Below, piece by piece: positions 9,870-22,210 of a stretch of 64,000 nt of DNA. The position numbers and the translations under genes are program-made. The notes under the pieces are model-generated. The model did no database searches and was not told the origin of the DNA. It saw only the letters and a program-made list of their open reading frames with translations. The stretch's first letter is position 1. Every line of letters begins with the position of its first letter. Source of the DNA: Rhizophagus clarus (lineage: Eukaryota; Glomeromycota; Glomeromycetes; Glomerales; Glomeraceae); the NCBI GenBank assembly GCA_015698045.1, contig BLAL01000356.1, forward strand, positions 62,001 to 126,000. The letters are read 5' to 3'.

Positions 9870-11260
9870 TACTGACGTTCACGCCATCCCTTACCTTAAT
9901 TCCAAAAGTCCAGTCATGCTTTTCGTCTGGCAACACTACGAAAAGTAAAAAAAAAAGTTAATACTTAATTAATTAAAGAAAAAAACAACGAAACATCTCC
10001 CCCAACCCCTCCCTTACCTTAATTCCAAAAGTCCGGTCATGCTTTTCGTCCGGCAACACTACAAAAAAATAAAAAAAAAATAATTAATTAAATAGTTAAA
10101 AAAAACACCGAAAAACACTTCCCCACCCTCCCTTACCTTAATTCCAAAAGTCCGGTCGTGCTTTTCGTCCGGCAACACTACAAAAAAATAAAAAAAAAAC
10201 AATTAATTAGTTAAAAAAAATACCGAAAAACACTTCCCCCACCCTCCCTTACCTTAATTCCAAAAGTCCGGTCGTGCCTTTCATCCGGCAACACTACAAA
10301 AAAATAAAAAAAAAGGTTAATACTTAATTAATTAAAAAAAAACAACGAAACACCTCCCCCAACCCTCCCTTACCTTAATTCCAAAAGTCCAGTCGTGCTT
10401 TTCGTCTGGCAACACTACAAAAAGTAAAAAAAAAAGTTAATACTTAATTAATTAAAAAAAAAACAACGAAACACCTCCCCAACCCCTCCCTTACTTTAAT
10501 TCCAAAAGTCCGGTCATGCATTTCGTCTGGCAACACTACAAAAAAATAAAAAAAAAATAATTAATTAAATAGTTAAAAAAAACACCAAAAAACACTTCCC
10601 CACCCTCCCTTACCTTAATTCCAAAAGTCTGGTCGTGCTTTTCGTCCGGCAACACTACAAAAAAATAAAAAAATAATAATTAATTAAATAGTTAAAAAAA
10701 ACACCGAAAAACACTTCCCCACCCTCCCCTACCTTAATTCCAAAAGTCCGGTCGTGCTTTTCGTCCAGCAACACTACAAAAAGTAAAAAAAAAGTTAATA
10801 CTTAAATTAATTAAAAAAAAAACAACGAAACACCTCCCCCAACCCCTCTCTTACCTTAATTCCAAAAGTCCGGTCGTGCCTTTCGTCCGGCAACACTACA
10901 AAAAATAAAAATAAAAAATAATTAATTAATTAGTTAAAAAAAACACCGAAAAACATTTCTCACCCTCCCTTACCTTAATTCCAAAAGTCCGGTCATGCTT
11001 TTCGTCCGGCAACACTACAAAAAGTAAAAAAAAAAGTTAATACTTAATTAAACAACGAAACACCTTCCCCAACCCCTCCCTTACCTTAATTCCAAAAGTC
11101 CGGTCATGCATTTCGTCCGGCAACACTACAAAAAAATAAAAAAAAAATAATTAATTAAATAGTTAAAAAAAATACCGAAAAACACTTCCCACCCTCCCTT
11201 ACCTTAATTCCAAAAGTCCGGTCGTGCCTTTCATCTGGCAACACTACAAAAATAAACTGA
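9870..11260 (-). repeat. Tandem exon-intron-like array, ~119 bp units (12 copies)
   Basis: Read on the minus strand, each unit is TTTTTTTGTAG, then a 41-nt block (TGTTGCCGGACGAAAAGCAC.., ending TTTTGGAATTAAG), then GTAAGGGAGGG, a C-poor spacer with TTAACTAATTAATTA-type sequence and the next T tract. Copies start on the plus strand near 9891, 10012, 10131, 10249, 10367, 10489, 10611, 10729, 10849, 10971, 11089 and 11207. The block could read VLPDEKHDRTFGIK. Because 41 is not a multiple of three, joined blocks would shift frame. Copies are similar enough to suggest recent homogenisation. The unit also occurs at 22.3-22.5 kb and, decayed, at 0.6-2.7 kb. Confidence 0.85.
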
Positions 11261-11261
11261 T

Positions 11262-11655
11262 AAATGATTAAAAAAAATGATCGGATATTTGGATTATCTG
11301 ATTAGATCGGCAAGTCACATGACTCTGCCTTTATACATTTGTGAGTTATATTAGTATTGTTCGGGGTCCTGTAATTACGTTTAACCAGGTCATGTATATT
11401 TAATTCGATTTGATTTGGATTTAATTTGGATTTGTCAGATTTGATTCGGATTTGATTGAATTAGTTTAAGCTAATTTGAATTTGATTTGAAATCGAATCA
11501 AATCTTTTTTTTTTAATTTGGATTTGAACTCAAATCTTGTTTTGAAGTTTGGATTTGATTTGCAAATCAAAATTATCAAATCGAATCAAATCAAACTTCA
11601 AATCAAATCCAAATTGATTTGATTTGACCAAATCATTTGCGGAACACTAGTTACA
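11262..11655. repeat. Repeat shared with 22.2 kb, then inverted GATTTGATTTGG-type repeats
   Basis: 11262-11368 (GATCGGATATTTGG.., CAAGTCACATGACTCTGCC.., GTTCGGGGTCCTG) recurs, partly inverted, at 22216-22280 and 22625-22655. The end motif GTTCGGGGTCCT also terminates the element at 48275-49369, so this may be a terminus of a related element. From 11400 to 11650 runs of GATTTGATTTGG and their complements can fold extensively and end in GCGGAACACTAG. I could not define both ends with a matching duplication. Confidence 0.45.
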
Positions 11656-12799
11656 CCCTTAACTGGTAATTATATAGAGGTGTGATTGTATATATAGTAT
11701 ATAATTTTTTTTATTAGAAATCAGAAATAAAAATTATTCTTAATTTTGGCCTGAATTATAAATTATAAAATTATAAATCATATGAATTGCATATTTTTGG
11801 ATGATAGCCGTAAACAATTTTGAAAATTTCTTATAATTTACATTCTAAAAAAGGAAATTTATTTATAATTTTGGCTGAAATTTTGATCTGACTGAAATTT
11901 TGATCTGACTGAAATTATAGTGACTATAAAGAGATTTAATTACTAGTAAAAATAATATGTATGTTACAGATCATGTAGTGATAGTGATTATAACCGAATT
12001 ATGTTTATAAAAAAGTAAATTAATTAAGTAAAAGTCAGTTTCATAAAATTGGGTTCTTATGTAAAGGTGTGACTATATAGGGTATGATTGTATGGAGGTC
12101 TGCCTGTACTTTTAATGAATTCCTTGCAAAATTTTAATCTAGTTTAAAAAAAACCAATTTAAAAATCTTTAAAAAGTTTTTAAAATAACAATAATTCTTT
12201 AAATTAATTAAATAATTAAATTTATGATTATTTTAAAATTATGTTATTGTTCCAGCCCCACCTTTTGCTGTGGATCTGCCCATATAGATTATAAACTTTA
12301 TATTCTTATTTGTTTATAAGAATATACTATTATGTAGAATTCATTTTTGATATTATTTTTAGATGATTTAACTAGCAAAAGTGAAGTTTTTTAATAAAAA
12401 TAAAATATTTTTGTTGCAGAAAAACTGGACTAGTGATTGATTAAAAAGAATTTCCATCTAATTATTCAGGTTTTCTAATATTAAAAATAGTAAAAATTTT
12501 ATTATAAATATAGAAAAAAAACTTTTAATATTATTAGTAAAAGTAAATTAAATTAAGAAGTTCATTTTTAATATTATTTAGTAGTATTTATTAATAAATA
12601 AAAATTAAAATTTTTTTTTTTTTATAAAAAATTTGGTTTATAAATAAACAGAAAAAATTAAAATAATTAATTTATATAATATTAATTTAGTGATTAAAAA
12701 AAATAAAATAAAATAAATAATTTATATAATATTAATTCGGTTTAATATTTTATATAAAAAATTATTATACATAGATTTTATTTTTCTATAAAAATACTT
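11656..12799. other. AT-rich gap, no gene seen
   Basis: There is low-complexity AT-rich sequence with a doubled CTGAAATTTTGATCTGA near 11876. I see no coding frame or terminal repeats. The last ~100 bp would be the 3' flank of the WD40 gene that ends at 12800. Confidence 0.5.
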
Positions 12800-14694
12800 T
12801 TATTCCACTAATTCAGCCAATTCACGTTCTTCCTCTTCAGTTAACAATAAAGAATTGACCTCTTTTTCAATTGGAATTGATTTTTGTAAAGATTTTTTAT
12901 TTTCTGTTTTAGTAATAATATCAGTATGAATATCTTTTTCTTTAAATTAAATATATCAAAAATAGGTTATTAGTATGTAATGTATGATTAAAAAATATAT
13001 ATAACTTGGTTGCTAAAAGAATAACTTAATTTATATATACCTGCAATGGACCATTTTCTTATCGTGCAATCCAAAGACCCCGTATATAATGTAGTTCCTC
13101 TAACAGCCATGCAGGAAACTTCATCAAAATGACCTTCAAATTTATGGATTATATTCCCGTTCTGATAAAAAAAATTTGATTTAATGTGTGTATATATATT
13201 AAAAAATGTGGGATTTCATACAAACCCCGATCTCAAATATTCTAATATCCTCATCACGTGATCCAGTGATAACATATGGCCCGATAACCACGAGACATTT
13301 AACAAAATCTGGATGTGTAAAAGTTGTATCTGGCTCACCGGTCTAAACAATTAACTACCCTTTTAACATTTGTTATATAATAAAATGAGAAACCATATTT
13401 ATAAATTAAACATATTACTTCCAAATCCCATCTTTTTACTGTTTTATCAGCGGATGCTGAAATACAATTATAATTATAATATTAATTAAAATGAGAATCC
13501 TTTCATAGATATAAGATGCCTGAATACTTACCTGTCCACATTTCTTCATCAAATATTTTCAACGCATATACACTTGTCAAATGTCCTTCGAACACATGTA
13601 AACATTCACCTGTCCTTGCATTCCATTTTCTAATATGTCCATCCGATGAAGCGGAAAACAAAAAAGATTCTGTTTCATCAAGGACAAGACCTTCTATACC
13701 ACGAGTATGTCCTTTGAATGTTTGTAATTGTTCGCCGGTTACAAGATTCCATGAATAAATAAACTTATCTGAGGAACCCGAATAAAGAATTGATGCAAAT
13801 TGAGAAATTGCTAACGATTTTATAAAGTCAGTATGTGCAACTAAAGTTTGAATGGACTCCTTAGTCTACAATTGATCATAAACATAAATTAGTTAAATTT
13901 TCAACCCATCATCTAGTGGATAATAAATATCTCAAAATGATTACTTGGATAGATGCATAATTGTTAAAATGTACTGTATATCGCGGGCCACAGTACCCCT
14001 CATGTACAATACCCTCTGAAAAAAAAATATTTCCATTTTCTTTTAATTCTACCATTTAAACAATCTAATTTTACATGTAAACACTTTTTTGAACATGCTA
14101 CAAGCTTTTAAAACCCTTCGCTTATAATAAAAAATTTCATACATCCCGGGTACAACTAACCTCCTAAAATTTTTGTAAGATACCCAGGGTACTGTGACCC
14201 ACGGTATACGGTAATTATCCAAGATGACGTTCTTACAAATACTAATTTATTCACCTTTGTATTCCATTTGATGAGAGTTTTATCCCATGATCCTGTTATA
14301 AGATATTCATCATCATCTTTATACCATAAACCAAGACAAGTAACGGGTCCAGTATGTCCTTTAAAAACTTTAGTAGGTTTTCCAGTCTAATAGAGAGTGG
14401 ATTAGCATTGCTAGCTACAAGTTTATTATAATATGTTTCTTATCATACCAGCAAGTTTATCTTTTTCGCAATGAAACCTGACTCTCCAATATAAGCATAC
14501 TCTGTATCTTCAGCTTTTTCGGATAGTATCAAGCATAAGACTTTAGAAGTACACTCAATTGGATCACCAGCTTTATTTTCTCTTTTTGCGGTTCGACGTT
14601 CTTGAGCTGCCAGATCACTATCAGACTGAAAAAAATGATCAGTATTATTGCTTATTTGTGGTCCAACTGGTGTTTTATCCATTTTATCGGACAT
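12800..14694 (-). CDS. WD40-repeat protein, 375 aa, seven exons
   Basis: Exons on the minus strand are 14694-14449, 14386-14255, 13865-13532, 13456-13419, 13342-13226, 13161-13041 and 12939-12800. Phases agree at every junction and all introns are GT-AG. The start chosen reads MSDKMDKTPVGPQ; an upstream Met at 14763 would add a basic stretch without resemblance to the fold. WD-type repeats follow from about residue 65, with GH or AH..D-starts and WD/WN ends: GHTGPVTCLGL..WDKTLIKWN, AHTDFIKSLAI..SDKFIYSWN, GHTRGIEGLVL..SDGHIRKWN, GHLTSVYALKI..ADKTVKRWD, a THPDFVKCLVV blade and GHFDEVSCMAV..DCTIRKWS. Together they fit a seven-bladed propeller. The C-terminus is a charged tail with LTEEEERELAELVE. 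WD40 propellers are protein-interaction scaffolds; the partner cannot be told from the sequence and I do not assign an orthologue. Intron 2 (389 nt) is enlarged by a MITE. Confidence 0.9.
13972..14213. mobile_element. MITE inside WD40 gene intron 2
   Basis: Imperfect terminal inverted repeats of about 27 bp: the left begins TACTGTATATCGCGGGCC and the right, in reverse complement, TACCGTATACCGTGGGTC; both continue into ACAGTACCC. The unit is about 242 bp and non-coding. The host intron is 389 nt, against roughly 60-120 nt for the other introns of the gene. No confident target duplication. Confidence 0.7.
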
Positions 14695-14769
14695 TATTTG
14701 AATAATAAATACTAGGAAACGGAAGCCGTCGTAAGTCCGGGGCGAAAAAAAATTTTTCCACAAAACTGG

Positions 14770-15056
14770 AACACTTTACTATCATTTTATCAATGTAGCA
14801 CAAACAGTGTCTGAAATTCAAACTTTAAATCATGTGCGGAATGCGCACATTATTTGAAATTTTTATGTGCGCAATTTCTAAATGATGTACGGAAAGTGTT
14901 TTTTTTATGCATAATTCATTTTTCCAATGGACAATACTTAAAAATTTTAAAATTTTTTATAAAAAAAAAAAAATACTTGAAATTGTAAAAAACCTTTATT
15001 ATAAGCTTATAAAAACATCAATAAACACTATTATTCTAACATTATAATATAAAAAT
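14770..15056. other. Intergenic gap between WD40 gene and hAT pseudogene
   Basis: It contains a small inverted motif, CATGTGCGGAATGCGCACAT, near 14832. As the 5' flank of the WD40 gene it may hold its promoter, but no TATA box or other convincing element is visible. Confidence 0.4.
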
Positions 15057-17309
15057 TCAAAAATTATTAGTGTTTACTCGTCGTACATGTTCATTTTTCC
15101 ATTGATTAAATGCCTTATCCCAATTAAACTCTTCAATATTATCGGGTGCATTTAGAAGTATCATTAAATGCATATCTAATGTCTTAACATTTAACTTATT
15201 ACGTAATCTAGTTTTGGTCAACTTATGTTGAGAAAATACTCTTTCTACATTCGCATTTGAAAGTGGCACTAATAGAACAATATTAACCAAAATATTAACA
15301 TTAGGAAATTTATTTTTAAATTGAGGACAAGTACTCCAAATATGATGCCACCCCTCGATTATATCATAATTTCTAATCGATTTCATGATGTGTTTAACCA
15401 TCTGCCATTCCTTTTTACACTCTGAACTATTAATTAATGGCTGAACTGGTGTACCATTTGATTTATGTTTTTGATTTCCAAAGTGTTCACATAGTAATTT
15501 AAGTTCTTCTATTCCATACGAGGATAATGCGCTTTCTTGTAATGGTAGTTCTTTTGGATCTAAAATTTTCATAGAATCATATAACTCATTATACGGAAAA
15601 CAAGCTTGTAAGTTACGAACTAGCGCCTTTGCAAAATGAACAAAATCATCTGGTATATGATTATTATAAAATGAGTTATTTTGTATAAATTGCTGTAAAT
15701 TTGTTCCATACACAGGCGGTTGATCATCAAAACTGATGAATCGAGTTTTTATCGTTGTTATAGTAGCATCCAATGAAATTTGACCTCCAACAAAGAAAAA
15801 TCATATCACTATGTTTTGGCTGATAAGTCCATAATATCTCATTGAAATGTTTTACTTAAAATAGTAAGAAGGTATATTAAATCTGCCATATACATAGTTG
15901 AGATTTTAAGTTTAGAATCTACCAATTCTAATAATTTTTTAGCCTGATCCCTATCTCTTTGATCACCAGCGTGAAGGCTGTCAAAATTTAAAGCATCAAT
16001 TATTAAATCCAAAATTTGATATAAATTTTTGACTACATTAGATAAAGATAACTAACGTGTATTGATAATATTTAATATTGCTAACTGTGGATCATCATTT
16101 GATTCTTGGATCATTTTTAAGTTTAACATTCTCTTATAAGATTTGCTAAAATATGAATATAATTCCTTGCACATGGCTTCATATTTTTTAAAATACTGAA
16201 CTTCATTCGCTGCATTCTTTTCAACAAGATGAAGCCTATGAGATATGCAATGCACTAAAATGAGAAACAGACTTAATTCCTTTAATTTTGCTACTACACC
16301 ATTTTTACATCCTATTTTATAAAATAATTTTATCAAATAATAATTGATCAATAAATGTTATATTTAATTAAAATTTTTTTTTTTATGATAGATTTAATAT
16401 TAAAAAATTTGTTAATAGCTTACCAACCATTGTAGATGCATCATCACTGCCAAAATGGATTAAACTATTCAAATTAAGTCCATTATTTTGAATAAACTCC
16501 AAAATTTGAATTAAAATATTATCTGTGATACAATTTTCAAGTTCAATTAGCCTGATATATCTCAATACAGGAATATTATGTAAAAAATGTTTAGAAACTA
16601 TAGCTAAATGCTTTTCATTAGAAATGAAAGTAGTTTTATCAATCATAATACTCCAAAATGAAGAATCATTGATTTCTTGATATAATTCTTGTTTGATTAT
16701 ACTTGTTATTGACTTTTCCATTTCTTTTCCTGAATTATAATTTTAATATGTACCATAATTTAAACAAGTTGAGTTTGTATTATCAACAAGTTGTTTTAGT
16801 AAAGCAAGCATCTTTAGAGCAATAATATTTTAATTTTGTGATGGTATTATTAATTCACATAATTTTGGATACACTTCTAATGAACTATGGTTTTTTGCAG
16901 TAAAATATAAACATTGCATTTGGCAAACAATAATAACTTTTTATTTATTATATTGCTTTGCAAATTCAATTACGATTTTCTTTTTAATTTTTTTTTGCTA
17001 TTAAATAATCCTTTAGTTTTAAGTGACGATCAAGAAAATCTTTTTTGTAAATTGCCATTTCTTCAGCTATTTGGTTAGTAAATTTTGCTTTTTCACACCA
17101 AATATAAATCATAAAAGTTGTATCTTCAATTGTTCAATATTTTAGCCACTTATACATTAATAGCTAACTTAGTTTTGGGATATTAGCAGTTTTTTACTTT
17201 TTTCATGCTAAATTATCATCTTGATTTGATTTATTTTTCTTTATTTGTATCATTAACTTGATCTTGTGTTTGTTTTTCTTTAGTATTTGTGAGTAAAAAA
17301 TAGTTTTCC
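15057..17309 (-). pseudogene. hAT-superfamily transposase remnant
   Basis: Pieces appear in order on the minus strand. Near 17309-17000 is an N-terminal part (MENYFLLTN.., then FMIYIWCEKAKFTNQ and KKDFLDRHLKLKDY), resembling the zinc-finger-like start of ZNF862/C17orf113-type hAT proteins. Next, 16721-16383 has WSIMIDKTTFISNEKHLAI and HFGSDDASTMVGKL, the core D region. Then 16351-16052 has HCISHRLHLVEKNAA. Finally 15773-15057 has the C-terminal dimerisation segment PLSNANVERVFSQHKLTKTR. Stops and frameshifts separate the pieces, including TGA where KYW is expected near 17147. So the copy is inactive. No terminal repeats or 8-bp duplication could be fixed around it. Confidence 0.85.
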
Positions 17310-17524
17310 ATTAGTAAATAATAAAAAATTCAATATACAAAATATTCACATAAAATACATTAATTTAAAATCTTCATATACATAAATTTTATTTGTAAAC
17401 CTTATTTTAATTCATATGTCAATCATATCTAATAGATAAAAAACCTTACATGATAAATTTTTAATGAAATTTTTAAATAAAATTACCAGCACATTTACAA
17501 AATATAGAAACTTTCTTTTATATT

Positions 17525-20500
17525 CACAGGTCGAATGGAGTCAAATCGGTCACCAATCGGTCATGTGACTGATTGGTAACCAATTGGTTACCTATTGATG
17601 ACTGATTCTTTCAATCGATCATCAATCAGGTATAAAATCCAAATTAGTTATCAACCGGTCATATGGCTGATTGATGGCCGATTGATGTACAGTTGAATTT
17701 ACCAGTTATCAATAGGTTACATATCAGATTGATAACTGATTGGTTGCTAATTGGCTTATTATATATTAGCAGATTTTTAGATTTTTTCAATAATAACGTT
17801 TTATTTATAAACCATTTTAAACTCTGATAGAAAATTTTTTTTGATAGATTTCCTGAGATTCGTATTGATAAATAGAGATTCTTTTCTTTTTTGAGATTTC
17901 TAAGAGTTTGTATAGGGTATCTAATAGAAAATTTTTTTTTATTTTCTAAGAGTTCATATGGAAAGAATTCGTATGGGATATCTGATAGAAAATTTTTTTT
18001 TTAAGAGATTTTCTGAGTTCAGTTCATATGTGATATCTAATAGAAAATTTTTTTTTTGAGAGAGTTTGTATGGGAAGAGTTCGTATTTTCTAAGAGTTCA
18101 TATGGGAAAGGTTCGTATGGAATATCTTTAATAGAAAATTTTTTTTTAAGAGATTTTTTAAGAGTTCGTATTGAAAGGGTTCATATGGGATATCTGATAG
18201 AAAATTTTTTTAAGATATTTTCTAAGAGTTCATATGGAAAGGGTTCATATGGGTCTATGGGATATCTGATAGAAAATTTTTTTTTTGAGAGATTTCCTAA
18301 GATTCGTATAGGATATATTTAATAAATAGATTTTTTTTTTAATTTCTAAGAGTTCATATGGGTATCTGATAGAAAATTTTTTTTTTGGAATTTTCTAAAT
18401 TTATATGGGAAGAGTTCGTATTTTCCAAGAGTTCATATGAGAAGTGTTCATATAGGATATCTTTAATAGAAAATTTTTTTTAAGAGATTTTCTAAGAGTC
18501 GTATGGGAAGGATTCGTATGGGATATTTTAATAAAGATTTTTCAAGTGTTCATATGGTAAGGGTTTATATGGAATATCTTTGATAGAAAATTTTTTTTGT
18601 GATTTTCTAAGAGTTCATATAGGAAGAGTTTGGAAGAGTTCAGAAAAGTTCATATGGGATAATTGATATAAAATTTTTTTTAAATTTTTTAGAAATAGGA
18701 TTCTTTAATAGAAAATTTTTTTTGAGAAATTTCTAAAAGTTCATATGGAAAAGGTTCGTATGGAATTCTTTGATAGAAAATTTTTTTTTAAAAGTTTTTC
18801 TTAGAGTTCGTGTGGGAAGAGTTCATATGGGATATTTTGATAAAGATTTTCCAAGTGTTCATATGGGAAAGGTTCATATGGGATATCTGATAGAAAATTT
18901 TTTTTGAAATTTTCTAAGAGTTTATATGGGAAGAGTTTGTATGGAATACTTGATAGAAAATTTTTTTGTGAAATTTTTTAGGGTTCATATAGAAAGGATT
19001 CACATGGAATTCTTTGATAGAAAATTTTTTTGAGAGATTTTCTAAGAGTTCATATGGGAAGAGTTCGTATAGGTCTATGGGATATATGATAGGAAATTTT
19101 TTTTTCGAGAGATTTCCTAAGATTCGTATAGAATATATTTGATAAATAGATTTTTTTTTTTGATTTCTAAGAGTTCATATGAGTATCTGATAGAAAATTT
19201 TTTTTTTAGGATTTTCTAAGTTTATATGGGAAGAGTTCGTATTTTCCAAGAGTTCATATGGGAAGTGTTCACATAAGATTATTTAATAGAAAATTTTTTT
19301 TGAGAGACTTCTAAAAGTTCATATGGAAAAGATTCGTATGGGATTCTTTGATAAAAAATTTTTTTTAAGAGATTTTCTAAGAGTTCGTATTAAAGTTTGT
19401 ATGGGATATCTGATAGAAAATTTTTTTGTGAAATTTTTTAGGATTCATATGAAAAGGATTCGTATGGGATTCTTTAATAGAAAATTTTTTGGGAGAGATT
19501 TCTAAGATTCGTATAGGATATTTTTGATAAATTGATTTTTTTTTTATTTTAAGAGTTCGTATGGGATATCTGATAGAAAAATTTTTCTTAAGAGATTTTC
19601 TAAGAGTTCGTATGAAAAGGTTCGTATGGGGATTCTGATAGAAAAGTTTTTCTTAAGAGATTTTCTAAGAGTTCATATGGAAAGAGTTCGTATGGAATTC
19701 TTTGATAGAAAATTTTTTTTAAGAGATTTTCTTAGAGTTCGTGTAGGAAGAGTTTGTATGAGATATTTTAATAAAGATTTTCCAAGTGTGATTCATATGG
19801 TAAAGGTTTGTATGGGATATCTTTGTTAGAAAATTTTTTTGAGAATTCCTAAGAGTTCATATGGGAAGAGTTCGTATGGAATATCTGATAGGAGGGATTC
19901 TTTGATAGAAAATTTTTTTGAGAGAGATTTCCTAAGAGTTCATATGGAATATTTTGGTAGAGATTCCTTTTTTGTGAAATTTTTTAGGGATCGTATGAAT
20001 ATTTTTAATAGAAAAATTTTTTTTTTAAGATATCTTTTTGAGATATCCCAAGATTTGTGTAGGAAATGATTTTTTTTTTTAAATTTTCTAAGATTCAGAG
20101 ATTTTTTTTTTTTGAGGTTTTCTAAGAGTTTGTATTAGATATTTTTAATAGAGAATTTTTTTAGATTTTGTAACATTTTTTAAAAAAAAATACACTTTTT
20201 ATTAAATTATAATATTAACTTTACCTTTTTTTAATATTACTAATGTTATTCTTTTTTCTATATTTTACTAAAAACTCTTCATAATACTAACTTTTTGTAT
20301 TTGTGTATTTTATTATAATTATTACTAATTTTTTATATTTATGCTTTACTATTTATTTATTAAATATTACTAACTTTATCAGTCATATACTAACATATTA
20401 TTATAATGAATATTTTTATTTTAAATACTTATTAATATAAATAAAGATACTATGTATTTTATTTGTAATTCTAAATATTAGTTGCTATAATAAATTTTAT

Positions 20501-20756
20501 TATTCGTTATATGATTCTACAAAAATTGGTCAGTCGACCATAATTCGACCATAATTTGACCATCAATCAACCATCAATTGACGATCATTGATCTTTCAAT
20601 CGGCAACCCGATTTGGTGCTAATTTTTGACATCATCTAACATCAATCAGGTAGTACAATTTATTGCTAATTGAATATTGATTTGTTTGACTATTCATTAA
20701 TCCTGATAGCTAATTGATAACTGATTGATAGCTGATTTGACATCATTCGACCTGTA
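17525..20756. mobile_element. Element C: CACAGG-ended element with central minisatellite
   Basis: It starts CACAGGTCGAATGGAGTCAA and ends, in reverse complement, TACAGGTCGAATGATGTCAA; the terminal base differs. Subterminal zones are packed with CAATCGGTCA/GATTGGTAACC-type motifs on the left (17530-17760) and GACCATAATTTGACC on the right (20530-20740). It has the same termini and layout as element A but different internal sequence. Flanking 3-mers are ATT on the left and CAT on the right, so they do not match. The left ATT does match the 3-mer after the related right end at 23890. Confidence 0.7.
17820..20165 (+). repeat. 2.3 kb minisatellite, GAGTTCATATGGGA-type units
   Basis: Repeats are built from TCTGATAGAAAATTTTTTTT, GAGATTTTCTAAGAGTTC and ATATGGGAAAGGTTCGTATG modules in units of about 75-115 bp. 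Many segments stay open and read variants of MGYLIENFFLRDFLRV and HMERVRMGFFDRKFF, but the frame shifts every few units and stops are common. I do not call a gene. Unlike the arrays at 6.4 and 9.9 kb it lacks a clear donor, branch point and acceptor set. Confidence 0.8.
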
Positions 20757-20761
20757 CATAA

Positions 20762-21010
20762 TTAAGAAAAATTTGAGCGAACTTTTCTTAAACTTGTATT
20801 ACAATTGTATAACATGATCACGATTAAGAAAAATTCGAGTGAACTTTTCTTAAACTTGTATTACAAATGTAACATGATCTCGATTAAGAAAAATTCGAGT
20901 GAACTTTTCTTAAACTTGTATTACAATTGTAACATGATCACAATTAAGAAAAGTTCGAGTAAACTTTTCTTAAACTTGTATTACAAATGTAACATTAATC
21001 ACGATTAATC
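20762..21010 (+). repeat. Four 60-bp tandem repeats with internal hairpin
   Basis: Four units with high identity, spaced about 60 bp. Each contains AAGAAAAATTCGAGTGAACT followed by TTTCTTAAACTTG, so AAGAAAAGTTC pairs with GAACTTTTCTT across a 4-5 nt loop. They lie between the right end of element C and the hAT-like element at 21189. Confidence 0.8.
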
Positions 21011-21227
21011 GTAACATATTCGAGTAATATACATACAGTATAATACTAAATTTTATTAACAAAATTTTACAATATTATATCACATGACACATGTAATATA
21101 CAAATAGAAGCTTTTAAAAAAATTAGGTATCCAAAAGTCCAAGGTAAATTTTAATACAAATTTAAAAGATCACTATATATATAACTATTAAAGCTCCACA
21201 TGAGCTGAGCCAGCTTGCAAGCTGGTA

Positions 21228-21939
21228 AGGATGGTGCCGCAAATAAGCAATTGCGGAATAATTGCGATTTACGGTATTGCGGAACATTGCGGATTTTTAA
21301 ACCTAAATATCCGCAATTCCGCAATCCGCAATTGTCCGCAATTCCGCAAATATTCCGCAATTCCGCAAAGTACTGCAATTTAATTGCGGAATAATTGCAG
21401 AATTGCGGCACATTTGCGGAATTGCGATACATTTGCGGAATTGCAATTTTGCTAAAGCAATCCAAAAAAACGTTGTGAAACGTTTTTTTTAATTAAAATA
21501 TACTTTGAAAAAATGTTTCGCAACGTTTTTTCTTTAAATTAATTAAAAAAATGTTGCGAAATGTTTTTTTTAATTAAATATACTTTGAAAAAACGTTTCG
21601 CAACGTTTTTTCTTTAAATTAATTAAAAAACGTTGCGAAACGTTTTTTTTTAATTAAATATACTTTGAAAAAACGTTTCGCAACATTTTTTCTTTAAATT
21701 AATTAAAAAAACGTTGTGAAACGCTTTTTATTAATTAAAATACTTTGAAAAAACATTTCGCAACGTTTTTTCGTTAAATTAATTAAAAAAAACGTTGTGT
21801 AAACGTTTTTTTTATTAAATCGGTTCGGTAAACTGCCAAAACCGATCAGGTGAATTGCGGAATTGCGGTTCACTAACCGCAATTCAACTCCAAAATCCGC
21901 AATATTGCGGATTTGATAAATCAATTGCGGCACCATCCT
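21228..21939. mobile_element. Element E1: 712-bp TA-flanked foldback element nested in E0
   Basis: AGGATGGTGCCGCAA at the left and its exact inverse at the right, flanked by TA (21226-21227 and 21940-21941), interrupt the GCTTGAGCC repeats of E0. Inside are dense ATTGCGGAATTGCGG motifs and five tandem units in which ACGTTGCGAAACGTTTTT faces AAAAACGTTTCGCAACG. A TA duplication fits Tc1/mariner-type mobilisation. Non-coding; open frames here are repeat artefacts. Confidence 0.8.
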
Positions 21940-22210
21940 TACAAGCTGGCTCAAGCTTTTCAAGCTGAGCCAAGCCAAGCCATGATTAAATTAGCTTGGT
22001 GGCTCACAAGCCAGCTTGAAAAAGCTTGAGTCAGGTATTAGGCTTGGCTTAATAAACTCAAGCTGGCAGTGGGCTTGGCTTGAAAAGCTCAAGCCGGCTC
22101 ATGAGCCAGATCAAGCTTGGCAATTTTTTATAAAAAATGCTAGTACCAATAGTTCTGGCATTTTTTTTATGATTTTATAATACAAAACGCCATTAACGCT
22201 ATAACGAATT

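Noticed and set aside
13516..13758. 80-codon plus-strand frame
   Set aside because: It lies opposite the large WD40 exon, whose minus-strand product matches a known fold.
21151..21978. Minus-strand frames of 91-104 codons
   Set aside because: They cross the terminal repeats and hairpin units of elements E0 and E1 and consist of repeated RNSAIPQ-like words.
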